DNA of 64,000 nt from positions 1 through 64,000 of the forward strand of contig CANFQX010000016.1 of NCBI GenBank assembly GCA_947449255.1, in the 5' to 3' direction. This stretch comes from Pseudobdellovibrionaceae bacterium (GTDB lineage Bacteria > Bdellovibrionota > Bdellovibrionia > Bdellovibrionales > Bdellovibrionaceae). Below, one piece after another: positions 19,701 to 27,855 of the stretch (the stretch's first letter is position 1; every line of letters begins with the position of its first letter). The notes below the pieces were generated by a model. That model searched no databases. It was not told the DNA's origin and saw only the letters and a list, made by a program, of their open reading frames with translations. Position numbers and translations under genes: made by a program.

Positions 19701-20596
19701 AAATTTGCACAATGGTGATTTCTTTTGCTCCCACTGACACTGGCGTTAAGAATCAAAATCTGATAGTCAGCTATGAAAATGGATCCGGCACAACTCAGAG
19801 CCAAACAGCAATCACAGGAGAAGGATTAGCTCAAGCCATCATCAGTATCTCTGAAATCAGTCCCTATAATTTTGGAACGACGAATATTAATGGAAAAATC
19901 AGTGTGGCTTTTACGCTAACGAACGCTGGTAGCGTTTCGGGAACAAATCTTACCGGAACTTTTGTTTCTGCCTTCAATTACCTTGATGGCGGGTTTCCAG
20001 GAACAGGAGGAACCTGTCAATCCAAGGCCCTTCCGGCCGGCACTTCCTGCACTGTCATCTTGAGCTTTTCACCGACAGCGACACTCACCTACAATGGATC
20101 GTTTGCATTGACTTATTATGATGGCCTCAAATCGCAAACTGAGCTGAAGGAATTCATCGGCACAGGCAGCTTGAATCTTTATCAAAATTATTATTTTTCA
20201 TTGATTCAAATAAAAAGCTTTACAGCACAAGATCTAGACGAAATGAATAAGGCACACTTAGTGAACGCACACTGGATTCTTGATGTGAACAAAAATGGTC
20301 ACAATGATATTTTAGTTTCAACCTTGAACATTGGTGACAAAAAAACTGTTCATCACCAAGCTATTGATGGCCAAAGCCACAAGACGATCTACAAAATTCA
20401 AAACATTCTGCCCGTCGATCATTATCGAGGCTTAGCCGCCATTTCATTAAAGCAGGATATCAATGGTGACCACCATCCCGAAATTCTATTTGGAATCTAT
20501 CTTCAAGAAGACAACTTTTTTAACTTGGTGGGATTTGATATTATTTCGGCAAGCGATGGTCATATCCTTAAAAGATATCTTTCCATCGAGGAATGA
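16715..20596 (+). CDS. Giant lipoprotein of repeated choice-of-anchor-D-like domains
   Basis: The protein of about 1,293 residues begins with a lipoprotein signal (lipobox LIAC). The body is about ten tandem repeats of roughly 100 residues that share FKGGxYPGTGGTCGxxL, a second cysteine about 10-14 residues later, FxPTxxG, and a final LSYxNG strand. This resembles choice-of-anchor D / HYDIN-ASH immunoglobulin-like domains common in large surface proteins. The paired cysteines in each repeat probably form a disulfide. The last 130 residues differ and contain DVNKNGHNDILVS and DINGDHHPEILFG, FG-GAP-like calcium-binding loops. The start at 16715 overlaps the previous stop; an upstream in-frame ATG at 16685 lies inside that gene. 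A surface or adhesion role is an inference. Confidence 0.8.
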   Translation: MKYFNFLTLFIYIGLSLIACSENQKIFPKSIEKEPGALAIKNPSAFMGSVSIGNSFDHELKLQATGGLDLSDIGVTITTSDPITFLGGTYPGRGGTCSLNLKSGEVCSIIVNFQPTTIASHQATLSFSYKDLISSKQMSYILSADSHPILTFDYGSQYDFGNKFLSSSTDLKIKVSNTGRVDAENISINNLAAPFTFKGGVYPGTGGTCGSRVTVGQSCDIVINYLPTNKGQHLQDIVLSYLNSGRTEKNTLHLIAWGFVEAQLTLDSVSGDSFGTIASNFSSVKTYVLTHSNGDVSANLISIANLPAPFSRTGGTCGAVLSASQHSCTIDIALNASSAGSWSSPFSLTYNNGRQVVSISKTLTGVTKAKPILLFTPLTTADYGIVKVGSSKTLSFTLQYVSGDLPATGIALSTQSAPFSKTGGTCTSTLSSGSCTIMITFSPTTHNVWSSPISISYNDNISTVTSPVINLVAASDSLLSSSSLSFGTVVAGRAKDLTVSLNFSGGTPATNISVQSITGPYNFTSGSYPGSISSTCKTTLSSGSCVLSLTFAPLMEGNFNSNKLTLQYNNGVDISTLIISLNGTGTPAALLTMEGKDYGTASLNSAVPGPSLIKITNSTAMTATSMSSALPLGFSYKGGSFPGTNSTPSVSLCGTSLSGGASCYINVLFTPLVASNYSGTLNLSYNDGTGTASTTSTLSGVGEATSDLFISSYDLVSFLSTYVGNTPQTIVLTLTQGGGSDPVSITSKTISSADYSITASTCTTALSNGQKCTLTLAFNPSTAGTKLASLDITYETGGITKNTSRLITGAALTPASLSVSPASYDFGSLLTSANYDKTFTITRSGSYSPTSFSSQITGTGFTFKGGAYPGTGGSCPTSTSISSTCTVVVTFNPTSEILYSGQMKITYSNGFQNTTTTVVLNGSGKPSGKLTFSSASYDFGKVIQTTTAEKTITMTNTGTIAIPSLSPPILSAPFGFKGGTYPGTGGTCGSSLTTSQICTMVISFAPTDTGVKNQNLIVSYENGSGTTQSQTAITGEGLAQAIISISEISPYNFGTTNINGKISVAFTLTNAGSVSGTNLTGTFVSAFNYLDGGFPGTGGTCQSKALPAGTSCTVILSFSPTATLTYNGSFALTYYDGLKSQTELKEFIGTGSLNLYQNYYFSLIQIKSFTAQDLDEMNKAHLVNAHWILDVNKNGHNDILVSTLNIGDKKTVHHQAIDGQSHKTIYKIQNILPVDHYRGLAAISLKQDINGDHHPEILFGIYLQEDNFFNLVGFDIISASDGHILKRYLSIEE

Positions 20597-20610
20597 TCAA
20601 ATGATCACTA

Positions 20611-20642
20611 AAGAGGCCACCAGGGATAGCCTCTTTTTTTTG
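20611..20642 (+). terminator. Intrinsic terminator after the repeat lipoprotein gene
   Basis: AAGAGGC (20611-20617) pairs with GCCTCTT (20629-20635), followed by a run of T. It lies 15 bases after the stop of the giant lipoprotein gene and just before the end of the convergent minus-strand gene. Confidence 0.85.
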
Positions 20643-20646
20643 TGAA

Positions 20647-21201
20647 CTATTTTTTAGTTGCTTCCAAAATTAGCTTAGCCTCAGTTGCACAGGTCAGCGC
20701 TTTATCCGCTAGCAAGCAATTCATATCAGAAAGTTGCATATCAAATTTAAAAGTTCCGTAGGAGCTGTCAATATTTAAAACCTTAGCCAGTTCGTTAGCA
20801 TTTTTCTCTAAATCAGCTGCCAAAGATGCCAAAACATCCTTTGAGGCCACGCGAATGGAATTGCTTTTGATGTCGGCTTTAACAACAAGTGAGGTTTTTG
20901 CATCTAAGTCACTCAATTGAACTGTATCTAAACCAAGTATTTTTATTTCTGCACCGGCTTCTTTTTGATTTATTTTCTCAGCTGAACTCCATTGCTTTTG
21001 CGTACCGTCAGCGCCGCGGAGTTGCACAGAGGCAGAAGTGGTATTGGTCGTCATATTGCTTTGAAAGGTTTTCTCTGCTGTTTGAGAGTAAACTTGGTTC
21101 ATCTTTAACTTCAGCTCAACCAGTATTTTTGGCTTTGCCTCTTGCGCGAAAGAGACGGAAGACAAACAGGCAATCAAACTTACAGCAATCATTTTTTTCA
21201 T
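20647..21201 (-). CDS. Small periplasmic protein of unknown function
   Basis: I do not recognise this 184-residue protein. It begins with a clear signal peptide (MKKMIAVSLIACLSSVSFA, then QEA). The mature part is polar, with predicted beta-rich segments and two cysteines near the C-terminus (MNCLL and LTCATEA) that could form a disulfide. The start at 21201 was chosen because AAGGAG lies just upstream; a longer frame adds 13 residues without a site. It is convergent with the giant lipoprotein gene and follows the AhpF gene on the same strand about 145 bp away. Confidence 0.7.
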   Translation of the reverse strand: MKKMIAVSLIACLSSVSFAQEAKPKILVELKLKMNQVYSQTAEKTFQSNMTTNTTSASVQLRGADGTQKQWSSAEKINQKEAGAEIKILGLDTVQLSDLDAKTSLVVKADIKSNSIRVASKDVLASLAADLEKNANELAKVLNIDSSYGTFKFDMQLSDMNCLLADKALTCATEAKLILEATKK

Positions 21202-21292
21202 TTTAGGGCTCCTTGGGTTAGGTTCCCCATCACAAAGCAAGGTGCGTGCCGATTCAGAATGAATTAAAGCGCAAAAGAGGTTCCATGAATTT

Positions 21293-21323
21293 GACAGAGT
21301 GACGCAATTTGGGTCACCCTGTC
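21293..21323. repeat. Strong hairpin between ahpF and the periplasmic protein gene
   Basis: GACAG-A-GTGAC (21293-21303) pairs with GTCAC-C-CTGTC (21313-21323): ten paired bases with one A/C mismatch and a 9-base loop. The T run follows on the plus strand, while both neighbouring genes are on the minus strand. For the ahpF transcript it is a stable hairpin preceded by an A-rich stretch but without a downstream U run. Confidence 0.55.
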
Positions 21324-21345
21324 CTTTTTTAATTTTTGAAAAATC

Positions 21346-22917
21346 CTAATGCTGATACATGCGATCTTCAAAGGCAGCAAGCGCTGCCTTTGCACCTTCT
21401 CCCATGGCGATGATGATTTGCTTATAAGGAACAGTGGTGACATCGCCCGCGGCATAAATGCCCTTGGCTGAAGTTCGACCTTTGTTGTCCACAACAATTT
21501 CACCAAATTTTGTAAGCTCTAGGGTGTCCTTCAAAAAACTGCTGTTGGGAAGCAAACCGATTTGTACAAACACCCCATCAAGATCCATTTTGATCACATT
21601 GTGGGACAATCGATCCTCAAATTCAATGGCATTCACTTTTTGTCCATCACCCAATATCTGTTGAGTTTTTGCATTGGTCACGATGGAAACATTAGACAGT
21701 GATTTCAATTTATCCACTAAAACTTGATCGGCCTTCAATTGATCTTGATATTCAAACAGAACCACTTCTCCCACGATTCCCGCTAAATCAATAGCGGCTT
21801 CAACACCAGAGTTTCCGCCACCCACAACAGCCACTTTTTTTCCCTTGTAATAGGGACCATCACAATGAGGGCAGAAAGCCACGCCACGGCCGATATAGTC
21901 TTTTTCTCCTGGAATTCCTAGCTCTCGCCATTTCGCACCGGTTGTGATGATGATTGAATTTGCTGTTAGGTACTCTCCGCTTTCTAGCTCAATGTGTTTT
22001 TTTTCTGCTTGCTGAATTTTCTTAACTCGGCGATTTTCCAAAACTTGAATTGGGTAGCTGGCAATGTGTTCACTCAAGTGACCGGCAAGCTTGGGGCCTT
22101 CGGTAAATGGAATAGATATTAAATTTTCAATGCCCTTTGTTTCCAAAACTTGTCCACCAATCTTTTCGGTGATGATGGCTGTACTCAGTCCTTTGCGAAC
22201 GCTGTAGATAGCTGCTGAAGCACCGGCTGGTCCACCGCCAACAACGACCACATCAAAATGTCCCAAGTTTGCATTTTCTAGAGGCGCAACTTTGATCGAT
22301 TCATCAACTCCGAAGGTCTGTTCTAATTTGGCAATAAGATCTAAAAGCTGAATACGTCCTGAATGCATCAGATTTGAATTGACGATCAAGCTTGGAACGC
22401 CTTGGATCCCAAGGGTTTTAATTTCGTCTTGTGCGTAGCCGCCATCGATAATTTCATGCTTAAAATCACCATGAATCAGGGCAATTTGATTTAAAGTCTG
22501 AACCACGTCCGGACAATTCTCACAAGTTAGAGACATATAAGTCTGTAAAGAGATCGGTCTTTTAAGACGCTTTATACGCTGAGTGAGAGCCGCATCAGGC
22601 ATTTTGCCTTTTCCATCCGTATTTAAAATGGCTAAGATCAACGAGGTGAATTCATGTCCCCCTGGAATCGCTTTAAAAATGATTCCTGTCGGACGCCCTT
22701 GATATTCAATATGAAATTGCGGGGAGGGACTTTTTGGTGAGCCCGCTGAAGAAGCTTCTTTAAAAATAATTTTAGAGGATGTTGACGCCACATCTTGCAA
22801 CATTTCGATGAGTTCTTTTTGGTCCTCATGAGAGCTTTCATCACAAACCAGCTCAACATCATTTTCAAGGACTGCAAAAACGGACTTTAATTGTTCTTTG
22901 ATTGCATGATCTAGCAT
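21346..22917 (-). CDS. ahpF: Alkyl hydroperoxide reductase subunit F
   Basis: This flavoprotein passes electrons from NAD(P)H to AhpC. The N-terminal tandem thioredoxin-like region has a CENC redox pair. The thioredoxin-reductase-like part has the FAD motif VVGGGPAGASAA, the CPHCDG redox pair, the NAD(P)H motif VVGGGNSGVEAA and the final GIYAAGDVT motif. At 523 residues it fits the AhpF family. I chose the ATG at 22917 because GGAGGAG lies just upstream and AhpF proteins begin at this point; the longer frame from 22980 has no such site. It lies about 80 bp downstream of ahpC on the same strand and is likely cotranscribed. Confidence 0.93.
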   Translation of the reverse strand: MLDHAIKEQLKSVFAVLENDVELVCDESSHEDQKELIEMLQDVASTSSKIIFKEASSAGSPKSPSPQFHIEYQGRPTGIIFKAIPGGHEFTSLILAILNTDGKGKMPDAALTQRIKRLKRPISLQTYMSLTCENCPDVVQTLNQIALIHGDFKHEIIDGGYAQDEIKTLGIQGVPSLIVNSNLMHSGRIQLLDLIAKLEQTFGVDESIKVAPLENANLGHFDVVVVGGGPAGASAAIYSVRKGLSTAIITEKIGGQVLETKGIENLISIPFTEGPKLAGHLSEHIASYPIQVLENRRVKKIQQAEKKHIELESGEYLTANSIIITTGAKWRELGIPGEKDYIGRGVAFCPHCDGPYYKGKKVAVVGGGNSGVEAAIDLAGIVGEVVLFEYQDQLKADQVLVDKLKSLSNVSIVTNAKTQQILGDGQKVNAIEFEDRLSHNVIKMDLDGVFVQIGLLPNSSFLKDTLELTKFGEIVVDNKGRTSAKGIYAAGDVTTVPYKQIIIAMGEGAKAALAAFEDRMYQH

Positions 22918-22995
22918 AAGCTCCTCCATCAATTTTGAGATCAAGCCCTGCTGAATGCAGAGCTTGACTGAAAAATTCAAAAATTGAATTCTGAA

Positions 22996-23562
22996 TTAGA
23001 TTTTTCCAACAAGGTCTAAACCAGGTTTCAAAGTTTTATCGCCCGGAGTCCATTTTGCAGGGCAAACTTCATTCGGGTGAGCCGCAACAAATTGTGCAGC
23101 CTGAACTTTACGGATCAACTCATCTGCATTACGACCAATGCCATTGTCATTGATTTCAGCAAGCTTGATCAAACCTTCTGGATTGATCAAGAAAGTTCCG
23201 CGGTAAGCAAGACCGGCCTCGTCAATATAAACACCGAATGATTTTGAAAGGTGACCCGTTGGATCAGCTAACATTGGGTATTTAATTTTTTTGATTGTTT
23301 CAGAAGTGTCATGCCAAGCTTTATGAGTGAAATGAGTGTCCGTGCTGATGCTATAAACTTCAACACCCATTTTTTGGAAAGCTGCATATTTGTCAGCCAT
23401 ATCACCCAACTCTGTTGGGCAAACAAATGTAAAATCAGCTGGGTAGAAAAAGAAAACAGACCATTTCCCTGTTAAGTCTTTTTCAGTCACAGTTCTGAAA
23501 TCGTTGTTATGAAAAGCTTGAACCTTAAATTCTGGAACTTTGCTATTAATGATTGATGCCAT
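22996..23562 (-). CDS. ahpC: Alkyl hydroperoxide reductase subunit C (2-Cys peroxiredoxin)
   Basis: AhpC reduces hydrogen peroxide and organic peroxides in the cytoplasm and is recycled by AhpF, encoded next to it. The peroxidatic cysteine is C48 in FVCPTE and the resolving cysteine is C167 in EVCPAKW. The length of 188 residues is typical of the bacterial AhpC group. The gene is divergent from oxyR, with an OxyR-like site in the 197-bp spacer. AGGAGAAT precedes the ATG at good spacing. Confidence 0.96.
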   Translation of the reverse strand: MASIINSKVPEFKVQAFHNNDFRTVTEKDLTGKWSVFFFYPADFTFVCPTELGDMADKYAAFQKMGVEVYSISTDTHFTHKAWHDTSETIKKIKYPMLADPTGHLSKSFGVYIDEAGLAYRGTFLINPEGLIKLAEINDNGIGRNADELIRKVQAAQFVAAHPNEVCPAKWTPGDKTLKPGLDLVGKI

Positions 23563-23707
23563 TGCTATTCTCCTTTGATTTTGTGGTTTTAGTTCCTTCG
23601 CAGATTCTCACCATGAGATTCTCTCAATGAACTCTTTTTTTATTTGTTTCCACAAAAATAAGACTAGGCCACATCCCCTCCACAGTAAAATCGATATTTT
23701 ATTATAT

Positions 23708-23736
23708 TTGATAGATTTTCTCTATCGTGTTAAAAT
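23708..23736 (+). promoter_or_regulatory. Sigma-70-type promoter for oxyR
   Basis: TTGATA (23708-23713) and TAAAAT (23731-23736) are separated by 17 bases, a near-consensus housekeeping promoter pointing toward oxyR. Transcription would start about 17 bases before the ATG. The OxyR-like site overlaps the -35 element and the spacer, so OxyR probably represses its own gene from here. Confidence 0.55.
23711..23725. promoter_or_regulatory. OxyR-binding half-site pair
   Basis: ATAG-N7-CTAT matches one half of the OxyR consensus (ATAGntnnnanCTAT) with the correct spacing. It lies between the divergent ahpC and oxyR genes. The second pair expected one helical turn farther along is weak. Established OxyR biology makes control of both genes from this site likely. 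Confidence 0.55.
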
Positions 23737-23759
23737 GGAATTAAAAGGGGATCCAGCCT

Positions 23760-24728
23760 ATGAACGGAAAGATGAATTTTTCTTTAACTCAACTGGAATA
23801 TATTCTTGCTGTTCATCGCTTTGGCCACTTTGGCAAAGCGGCCGAGGCCTGTCATGTCACACAACCCACCCTCAGTATGCAAATCCAAAAACTGGAAGAA
23901 GATCTGGGTATTGTCATTTTTGATCGCTCAAAAAAGCCTATCCTTTTGACCGAGGTTGGTAAAAAAGTTGTCGAGCAAATACGCTCTATTCTTTTTGAAG
24001 TCAGAAAAATTGAAGGTATAATCCAGGAAGAACAAGCTCATGGTGCCGAAGGAGAATTGACCCTGGCTGTCATTCCAACCGTAGCCCCCTATCTCTTGCC
24101 AAGACTGCTGCCCGTCCTTGAAGCTTTGCATTCATCGATGGAACTCAAGATTATGGAAATGCAGACGGACCATATTATTGAAGCTCTGAACAACGATGAA
24201 ATTGATGTGGGCCTGCTTGCGACTCCTTTAAAAATTTCTAAAATATTTGAACATGCACTTTACTATGAACCCTTTTACGTTTTGTGCAAAAAGGGGCAAA
24301 GTTATTCTGATCTTAAAAAAGTAAAATATTCAGCTTTAAAAATGGATCAGATTTGGCTTCTTGAGGAAGGGCATTGCTTGCGCAATCAAGTGCTCGATCT
24401 TTGCACCGCCAAAAAAGAAAAAATAAAATCTAGAAAATACAAATTTGAAAGTGGCAGCCTAGAGACACTTAAAAAAATCGTGGACTCCTATGGCGGCTAC
24501 ACTTTGCTACCCCAATTAGCCACCGACAATTTAGGAGAGAACTCCCACTTGGTCCCTTTTGAAAGACCCATCCCTGCCCGCGAAATTGGCCTAATTTATC
24601 GGCGCGAGCACTACAAAAGCGAGCTGATCGAATCCCTCGCGGAATCCATCATTAAAAGCCTCCCGGAAGACTTGCAAAAACTTCGCCCCAAAGACCTCAA
24701 TATTTTGCCAATTTCTAAGGAATCCTGA
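23760..24728 (+). CDS. oxyR: OxyR peroxide-sensing LysR regulator
   Basis: This LysR-type regulator senses hydrogen peroxide by forming a disulfide. The N-terminal HTH is clear (FGKAAEACHVTQPTLS). The sensing pair is present as HCLRNQVLDLC, C206 and C215, with the same nine-residue spacing as C199/C208 of E. coli OxyR. The length of 322 residues is slightly longer than usual. It is divergent from ahpC-ahpF, the classical OxyR targets. A promoter and OxyR-like site lie just upstream. The first ATG is used; a second in-frame ATG lies four codons later. Confidence 0.93.
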   Translation: MNGKMNFSLTQLEYILAVHRFGHFGKAAEACHVTQPTLSMQIQKLEEDLGIVIFDRSKKPILLTEVGKKVVEQIRSILFEVRKIEGIIQEEQAHGAEGELTLAVIPTVAPYLLPRLLPVLEALHSSMELKIMEMQTDHIIEALNNDEIDVGLLATPLKISKIFEHALYYEPFYVLCKKGQSYSDLKKVKYSALKMDQIWLLEEGHCLRNQVLDLCTAKKEKIKSRKYKFESGSLETLKKIVDSYGGYTLLPQLATDNLGENSHLVPFERPIPAREIGLIYRREHYKSELIESLAESIIKSLPEDLQKLRPKDLNILPISKES

Positions 24729-24819
24729 CTAAATAAACTAGCTCCCTGAGTCATTCCCAGGGTCGTCTGGACAAGACTCAAGATTTAGCTATAGTTTGCG
24801 GTTTTAAATGAGGATCAAT

Positions 24820-26982
24820 ATGCTCGCTGGCTTTCGTCAACAACTTCTTGTGTTTCCAACAATAATCCTCATCCTCTTAGTTGGAAGACTTGGCTTTACG
24901 AAACCCGAAGGCAAAAACTCATCCGCACGTTATATTCCCAATCAATTGATTATCAAATTCAAAGAAGGAAAGTCGGATTCCAAATCTCTGCAAATGAATT
25001 ATTTGCAGGAGATGAATGCACAGCTGGTTCATCAATTTAGCTCCAATGGAGCGATGTTGATTGAAATGCCGTTGAGCCTAACTCAATCCAAACCAGTCAA
25101 TTTAAGGGCCTTAGTGAAAAGACTCCGCACTCGGCCCGAAGTTGAATATGCAGAGCCCAATTGGATTTTACATTCCGTCGGAAACACATCTCACAAAACT
25201 TCCCTGCGCTCCACTGAGGCTGATTTTATCTCTGGGCCTAATGACCCTTTATTTGATGACCAATATGCACTCAGCAACAGAGGCTCTCAGCGCTCTGATA
25301 TTTTTGTACAGCAGGCCTGGACAAAAACTACTGGATCGCGCGGCGTCTTGGTTGCGGTGATCGATTCGGGCATTGATTACACACACAATGACATCGCTCA
25401 AAACTATTGGCACAATCCAGGTGAAACGGGGCTTGATTCAAGAGGCCGTGATAAAACGACAAATGGCATAGACGATGATCAAAATGGCTTCGTTGATGAT
25501 TGGAGAGGTTGGGACTTCACCACCGACACAAACAATCCTGTTGATGAAACTGGCCACGGCACCCATTGCGCTGGAGTCATCGGTGGTGTTGGAAATAATG
25601 GACTAGGAATTACTGGGGTCAATTGGAGCGTTTCACTTCTGGGATTGAAGTTTTTAGACAGGAAGGGCAATGGTTCCCTTGCGAATGCAGTTCGGGCCGT
25701 TGAATACGCGACCTCAATGGGCGTTCATATCATGAGCAACAGCTGGGGCGGAGACGAGCAATCTGAAACTATGGCTGCGGCAATTCGCAAGGCCAACGAA
25801 GCTGGCATTTTATTTGTTGTTGCCGCTGGAAATGATTCCAACAACATTGATACATCCTTGGACTACCCTGCAGATTATGGCACCGAAAATATTATCTCTG
25901 TGGCGGCCGTTGATCGTGATGGGCAACTGGCTGGTTTTTCCAATTTTGGTTTCAAAAATGTTCATATTGCTGCGCCTGGAATCGAGATCCTTTCGACTAT
26001 CCCTGGCAATAAATATGAAAAGCTTGACGGAACTTCTATGGCGGCTCCCTATGTAGCTGGTGCTGCCGCATTGATTAAGGCCCGTTTTCCACAACTTAAT
26101 GCACGAGAAATTAAAGCACGACTCCTTGGTGGCGCCACCACCTCTGATGCACTTGCTGGTCAAGTGAACTCGGGACTTCTGAACATTTACAATTCTTTAG
26201 ATGAAGATTTTATTGCGCCAAATACCCCTAGCGAAATTTTAATTCAAAAAACCAATGCAGCAACTCTTGATTTAAAATGGACAACTTCCGTTGATCAAGG
26301 CCGTGACGGCTTTGCCTTTAATTATGAGATTCGAAGAGCCTCGCAAAGAATCTACTCCGAAGCCGATTGGAATTTGGCCACGCCAACATCTTTCAGAATA
26401 TTCGAAAGCGATAGAAATAAAATTCAAGCTCAGGTTGAAATTCCCGAATTCAACTCAGAGGGATTTTTAGCAATCCGAGCCATCGACCGAGCTGGAAACA
26501 GGAGCTCAATTTCAAATAATGTTGCCTTTACCACAAGGATTTCTGCCGTTGTTTATCGAAATAATGGCCAATCCCTTGAGGGACTCACCATCAAGGGAAA
26601 ATGGGGACTTGAAAATCTGCAGGGAGTTGGAAAAGTTTTATCTGACAGTCCTGGGGATATTTATGGCTACAGTGAATCCGCCTCAATCACTCTTCCCTCG
26701 ATGGAAATTTCCACCAATGATGTCGCCATTTCATTTCAAACTAAATTTGACCTTGAAGTGGGCTATGATTTTGGATTCTTAGAAATTTCCACTGATGAAG
26801 GCAACAGTTGGAAAAAAGTGAAGACTTTCAGTGGTTCAATTTCTTGGCAAAAATTCACTTACTCCTTGGCTGAATTCATTGGCGATGAGGACAGATCCCT
26901 CATGATCAGATTTCGCCTTCAATCGGATCCTACGACCTCGCTGGATGGCTGGTATCTTTCCGATATCATGGTTGTAAAATAA
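24820..26982 (+). CDS. Secreted subtilisin-like serine protease (S8)
   Basis: The protease has a signal peptide and an I9-like propeptide (PNQLIIKFKEG, then EVEYAEPNW). The catalytic triad is visible: Asp in AVIDSGIDYTHNDI, His in GHGTHCAG and Ser in DGTSMAAPYVAG. A calcium-binding-like insert, NGIDDDQNGFVDDWRG, follows the Asp block. After the protease domain come a fibronectin-III-like segment and a C-terminal jelly-roll-like domain. The protein is probably exported and degrades extracellular or prey protein; the target is unknown. I chose the ATG at 24820 because GAGG lies six bases upstream; an earlier ATG at 24808 is possible. Confidence 0.9.
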   Translation: MLAGFRQQLLVFPTIILILLVGRLGFTKPEGKNSSARYIPNQLIIKFKEGKSDSKSLQMNYLQEMNAQLVHQFSSNGAMLIEMPLSLTQSKPVNLRALVKRLRTRPEVEYAEPNWILHSVGNTSHKTSLRSTEADFISGPNDPLFDDQYALSNRGSQRSDIFVQQAWTKTTGSRGVLVAVIDSGIDYTHNDIAQNYWHNPGETGLDSRGRDKTTNGIDDDQNGFVDDWRGWDFTTDTNNPVDETGHGTHCAGVIGGVGNNGLGITGVNWSVSLLGLKFLDRKGNGSLANAVRAVEYATSMGVHIMSNSWGGDEQSETMAAAIRKANEAGILFVVAAGNDSNNIDTSLDYPADYGTENIISVAAVDRDGQLAGFSNFGFKNVHIAAPGIEILSTIPGNKYEKLDGTSMAAPYVAGAAALIKARFPQLNAREIKARLLGGATTSDALAGQVNSGLLNIYNSLDEDFIAPNTPSEILIQKTNAATLDLKWTTSVDQGRDGFAFNYEIRRASQRIYSEADWNLATPTSFRIFESDRNKIQAQVEIPEFNSEGFLAIRAIDRAGNRSSISNNVAFTTRISAVVYRNNGQSLEGLTIKGKWGLENLQGVGKVLSDSPGDIYGYSESASITLPSMEISTNDVAISFQTKFDLEVGYDFGFLEISTDEGNSWKKVKTFSGSISWQKFTYSLAEFIGDEDRSLMIRFRLQSDPTTSLDGWYLSDIMVVK

Positions 26983-26984
26983 TT

Positions 26985-27806
26985 CTAGGCTGAAAGGGAT
27001 GTTTCTAAAAACTCAAGGATATGCTTTGAAATAAGTTCCGGACAATTTTTAGAAGCTAAATGACCAGCACCTGCAAGTTGAATCACATCCTCACACCCAA
27101 TATGATTCGCAAACACCTGATAGACCCCTTCGGCAAAAAGCAAATCTTCTCGACTATAGATCAATCTCATTTTACCTGGACTGCAAAATCCTTGAATCTT
27201 TTTGTTCCAAATATTCCAATCTTCGCCTCGCAAAACGGCTTTGAAATTATGAATCATATAGGCCAAAAACTGCAGTTTTCGGCCCTTAAGCTGTTCAATG
27301 ACAAAGCCACCCTCTGAAGATTTCTCATCTCTAAAAATCAAGGCTGTTTTCTTCAAAAAAGTCCGACCCAATGGAGTTGATAAAATAATATAAATCGCTG
27401 CTATACTGAGTGGCAATTTAAAAAATAGGCGCAATTCAATGGGCAAAAAATTCTTCATCGGCTCTGTCACTATAGGATTGATCAACGTGCATTTCTCAAT
27501 TAAATGGGGGTATTGTTTGGCAACTCCCCACGCCAAAGCTCCACCGAAACTCAGTCCTGCTAGATGCACTTTTTGATTGGGAAAATTGAATTCAATAAAT
27601 TTTGCCAACACCTCAACTTGAGATGAAAATGACAACTTATCCGTACTTAAATAGAGGTGACCCAAATTAGGGACGATGATGCGAAAGCTCCTTGAAAGGC
27701 TGCTTGCCACATCTTCCCAATGATGAACACTTCCTCCGTAACCGTGAAGAAGTAACAGCACTTGGCCTTGCCCTCGCTCTCGAAAAATAATCCTTTTATG
27801 TGGCAT
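26985..27806 (-). CDS. Alpha/beta hydrolase
   Basis: This 273-residue protein has the alpha/beta hydrolase fold motifs: HGYGGSVHHW (oxyanion region near residue 20), the nucleophile elbow GLSFGG, and a terminal GAGHLASK segment supplying the catalytic histidine. No signal peptide is evident, so it is probably cytoplasmic. The substrate cannot be told; the family includes esterases, lipases and C-C hydrolases. It is convergent with the subtilisin gene, with only two bases between the ends. It lies downstream of the ferredoxin-like gene on the same strand, about 50 bp away, and may be cotranscribed with it. Confidence 0.85.
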   Translation of the reverse strand: MPHKRIIFRERGQGQVLLLLHGYGGSVHHWEDVASSLSRSFRIIVPNLGHLYLSTDKLSFSSQVEVLAKFIEFNFPNQKVHLAGLSFGGALAWGVAKQYPHLIEKCTLINPIVTEPMKNFLPIELRLFFKLPLSIAAIYIILSTPLGRTFLKKTALIFRDEKSSEGGFVIEQLKGRKLQFLAYMIHNFKAVLRGEDWNIWNKKIQGFCSPGKMRLIYSREDLLFAEGVYQVFANHIGCEDVIQLAGAGHLASKNCPELISKHILEFLETSLSA

Positions 27807-27855
27807 CTAAGACCAATATCGGAAGATTTTTAATGTAATCAACAAGACGAAAGCC

